Assembly (NCBI RefSeq): GCF_000189415.1
Contig: NC_015144.1
Location: forward strand, 2,208,955 to 2,272,954
Length of the DNA stretch: 64,000 nucleotides
Origin: Weeksella virosa DSM 16922
GTDB lineage: Bacteria; Bacteroidota; Bacteroidia; Flavobacteriales; Weeksellaceae
Direction of reading: 5' to 3'
The notes below the pieces were generated by a model that saw only the letters and a program-made list of their open reading frames with translations, did no database searches and had not been told where the DNA came from. The position numbers were made by a program, and so were the translations under genes. Of this stretch, positions 63,023-64,000 are shown piece after piece (the stretch's first letter is position 1; every line of letters begins with the position of its first letter).

Positions 63023-63553
63023 TCAATACGATGTAAGACAAACAATATCTTCTGTAAACGATTTTAGTTTTTTCTCTCCTTCTAAATAATTCAATGCTGC
63101 GATAAAAGAAAATTGAGTAACTACGCCTCCACATTTTTCTACCAACCATGCTGCAGCTTCTGCGGTCCCGCCTGTTGCCAAAACATCATCATGGATCATC
63201 ACTCGCATCCCGGGTTGAATAACATTCTCTTTTAGTTCTATAGTTGCTGACCCGTATTCTAGCTCATAGGTTTGTGCCACAATAGGCGGAGGTAATTTGC
63301 CTGCTTTACGTATCATTACAAAAGGAATATTCAACTCATGCGCAATTTGCACACCATATAAAAAACCACGGCTTTCTATACCACAAACCAAATCTACTTT
63401 TCCTTTGGCTTTTTCGGTAAACCCTTGAATAATTTCACGCGACAAAACAGGATCTAAAAACAAAGGAGAAATATCCTTGTACTGAATACCTTCACTCGGA
63501 AAGTCGGGTATGTTTTCAATGGTTTGATCTATTTTTTCTTTTAGCAAGTTCAT
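63023..63553 (-). CDS. apt: adenine phosphoribosyltransferase
   Basis: The 176-residue protein has FPSEGIQYKDISPLFLDP (the Apt opening), GIESRGFLYG, RKAGKLPPPIVAQTYELEYG (the flexible loop), and the PRPP motif MIHDDVLATGGTAEAA. It salvages adenine to AMP in the cytosol. It is monocistronic with its own terminator. Confident. Confidence 0.96.
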   Translation of the reverse strand: MNLLKEKIDQTIENIPDFPSEGIQYKDISPLFLDPVLSREIIQGFTEKAKGKVDLVCGIESRGFLYGVQIAHELNIPFVMIRKAGKLPPPIVAQTYELEYGSATIELKENVIQPGMRVMIHDDVLATGGTAEAAAWLVEKCGGVVTQFSFIAALNYLEGEKKLKSFTEDIVCLTSY

Positions 63554-63968
63554 GATAATCGTTTATTTTCTTGCGCAAGGTATGAAATTATTTTTTTTGA
63601 ATAAATAATACTTTCATTTATGTAATAATGACAAGTTAAAAATTTTAACATTTCATAAAGCTTTACTTCACTTAAATCGCATTACAAATTACAAATCATT
63701 ACTTTACATTATTTTTACAAAAACCTTACAAAGGCTTAATAATCATTCTAAAACTTGTCTATCAATCAATTATAAGCATTATTCAATATAGAATAGCAGT
63801 CAAGTAAATGTAAAATATTTTGCTTATTTTTGTTAAGCCTTATCAACAGGAAGTTAGAGGCTATAAGAAGGTGTTTTTGTTGTTTTTTATATACCAAATA
63901 TTTTTTGTTTTATCAAGTTGGACTCTATTTTTTTTATCAAAAAATTGTCCACATATTTGCTCCGAAAG
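63554..63968. other. intergenic region with promoter boxes
   Basis: This 415-bp AT-rich stretch carries a TATTTTTG box (63825-63832) on the plus strand. It also holds two 9-mers resembling DnaA boxes in the same orientation, TTATCAACA (63840-63848) and TTGTCCACA (63945-63953). No repeat array, hairpin or RNA gene stands out. Confidence 0.45.
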
Positions 63969-64000
63969 ATGATGAAAAACCAACCCCTTCATTATCAATA
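63969..64000 (+). CDS. possible start of a protein-coding gene cut by the window edge
   Basis: ATGATGAAAAACC at 63969 opens a frame that stays open to the end of the window (MMKNQPLHYQ). A CATATTTG box, one base from consensus, lies at 63950-63957. Only ten codons are visible, so neither the gene nor its product can be confirmed. Confidence 0.3.
   Translation, partial: MMKNQPLHYQ

Noticed and set aside
1..64000. Mobile elements, prophage, CRISPR arrays or restriction/defence systems
   Set aside because: No transposase, integrase, phage structural, Cas, restriction or toxin-antitoxin-like gene was recognised, and no regularly spaced repeats were seen.

Overview
The window looks like chromosomal DNA of a Bacteroidota member, class Flavobacteriia, most likely a Weeksellaceae-type organism (genus not resolved). 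This rests on AT-rich sequence with little Shine-Dalgarno signal, start regions carrying the flavobacterial -7 box TAnnTTTG, two proteins ending in type IX secretion (T9SS) sorting domains, lipoproteins with an acidic export signal after the lipid cysteine, a PafA-type phosphatase with the full Elizabethkingia PafA active site, a large LepB, an OstA-like protein, and the parA-parB-DUF5683-dapB-lepB-wbqC cluster. No phage, insertion sequence, CRISPR array, rRNA or tRNA gene was recognised; most of the window is ordinary core genome.

Layout. 1-10.2 kb: Dcp-type peptidase (cut by the window edge), small membrane proteins, an atypical SDR, a DUF4286 protein, M20 dipeptidase, PafA-like phosphatase, a rhodanese and an Atg22/UMF1-type transporter. 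10.4-17.4 kb, mostly minus strand: a secreted protein with an internal duplication, RocD, MurI, HemW, CbpM/CbpA and BrnQ. 17.7-24.7 kb: secreted cyclophilin, B12-binding radical SAM enzyme, membrane-anchored GNAT, Kbl, FucP-type transporter and LipB. 24.9-32.1 kb: a cobalamin riboswitch followed by a four-gene surface operon (TonB-dependent receptor, BtuG-like propeller lipoprotein, second surface lipoprotein, T9SS-sorted propeller protein). 32.1-37 kb: aldo/keto reductase + MFS pair, OYE-type flavin reductase, NDH-2. 37.1-41 kb: minus-strand run Fur, OstA, lipoprotein, class III aminotransferase. 41.1-46.9 kb: UvrD/PcrA helicase, AGCS symporter, cholesterol-oxidase-type GMC enzyme. 47.2-54 kb: minus-strand run parA, parB, DUF5683, dapB, lepB, wbqC, subtilase. 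54.3-57.9 kb: arginine decarboxylase, deoxyhypusine-synthase homologue and a secreted glutaminase. 57.9-58.4 kb: an FKBP prolyl isomerase gene broken by one frameshift. 58.8-64 kb: T9SS-sorted M36 metalloprotease, a redoxin-like protein, Apt, and the probable first codons of another gene.

How parts work together. The strongest system is the riboswitch-controlled B12 capture locus: the receptor sits with three extracellular-type proteins, two predicted to be surface lipoproteins and one exported by T9SS, so cobalamin shortage should switch on the whole surface apparatus at once. The decarboxylase plus deoxyhypusine-synthase homologue suggests a polyamine route using SpeY-like chemistry. Exported hydrolases (M36 protease, subtilase, Dcp, PafA, glutaminase) with amino-acid transporters (BrnQ, AGCS) and amino-acid catabolic enzymes (RocD, Kbl) fit an organism that lives largely on peptides and amino acids.
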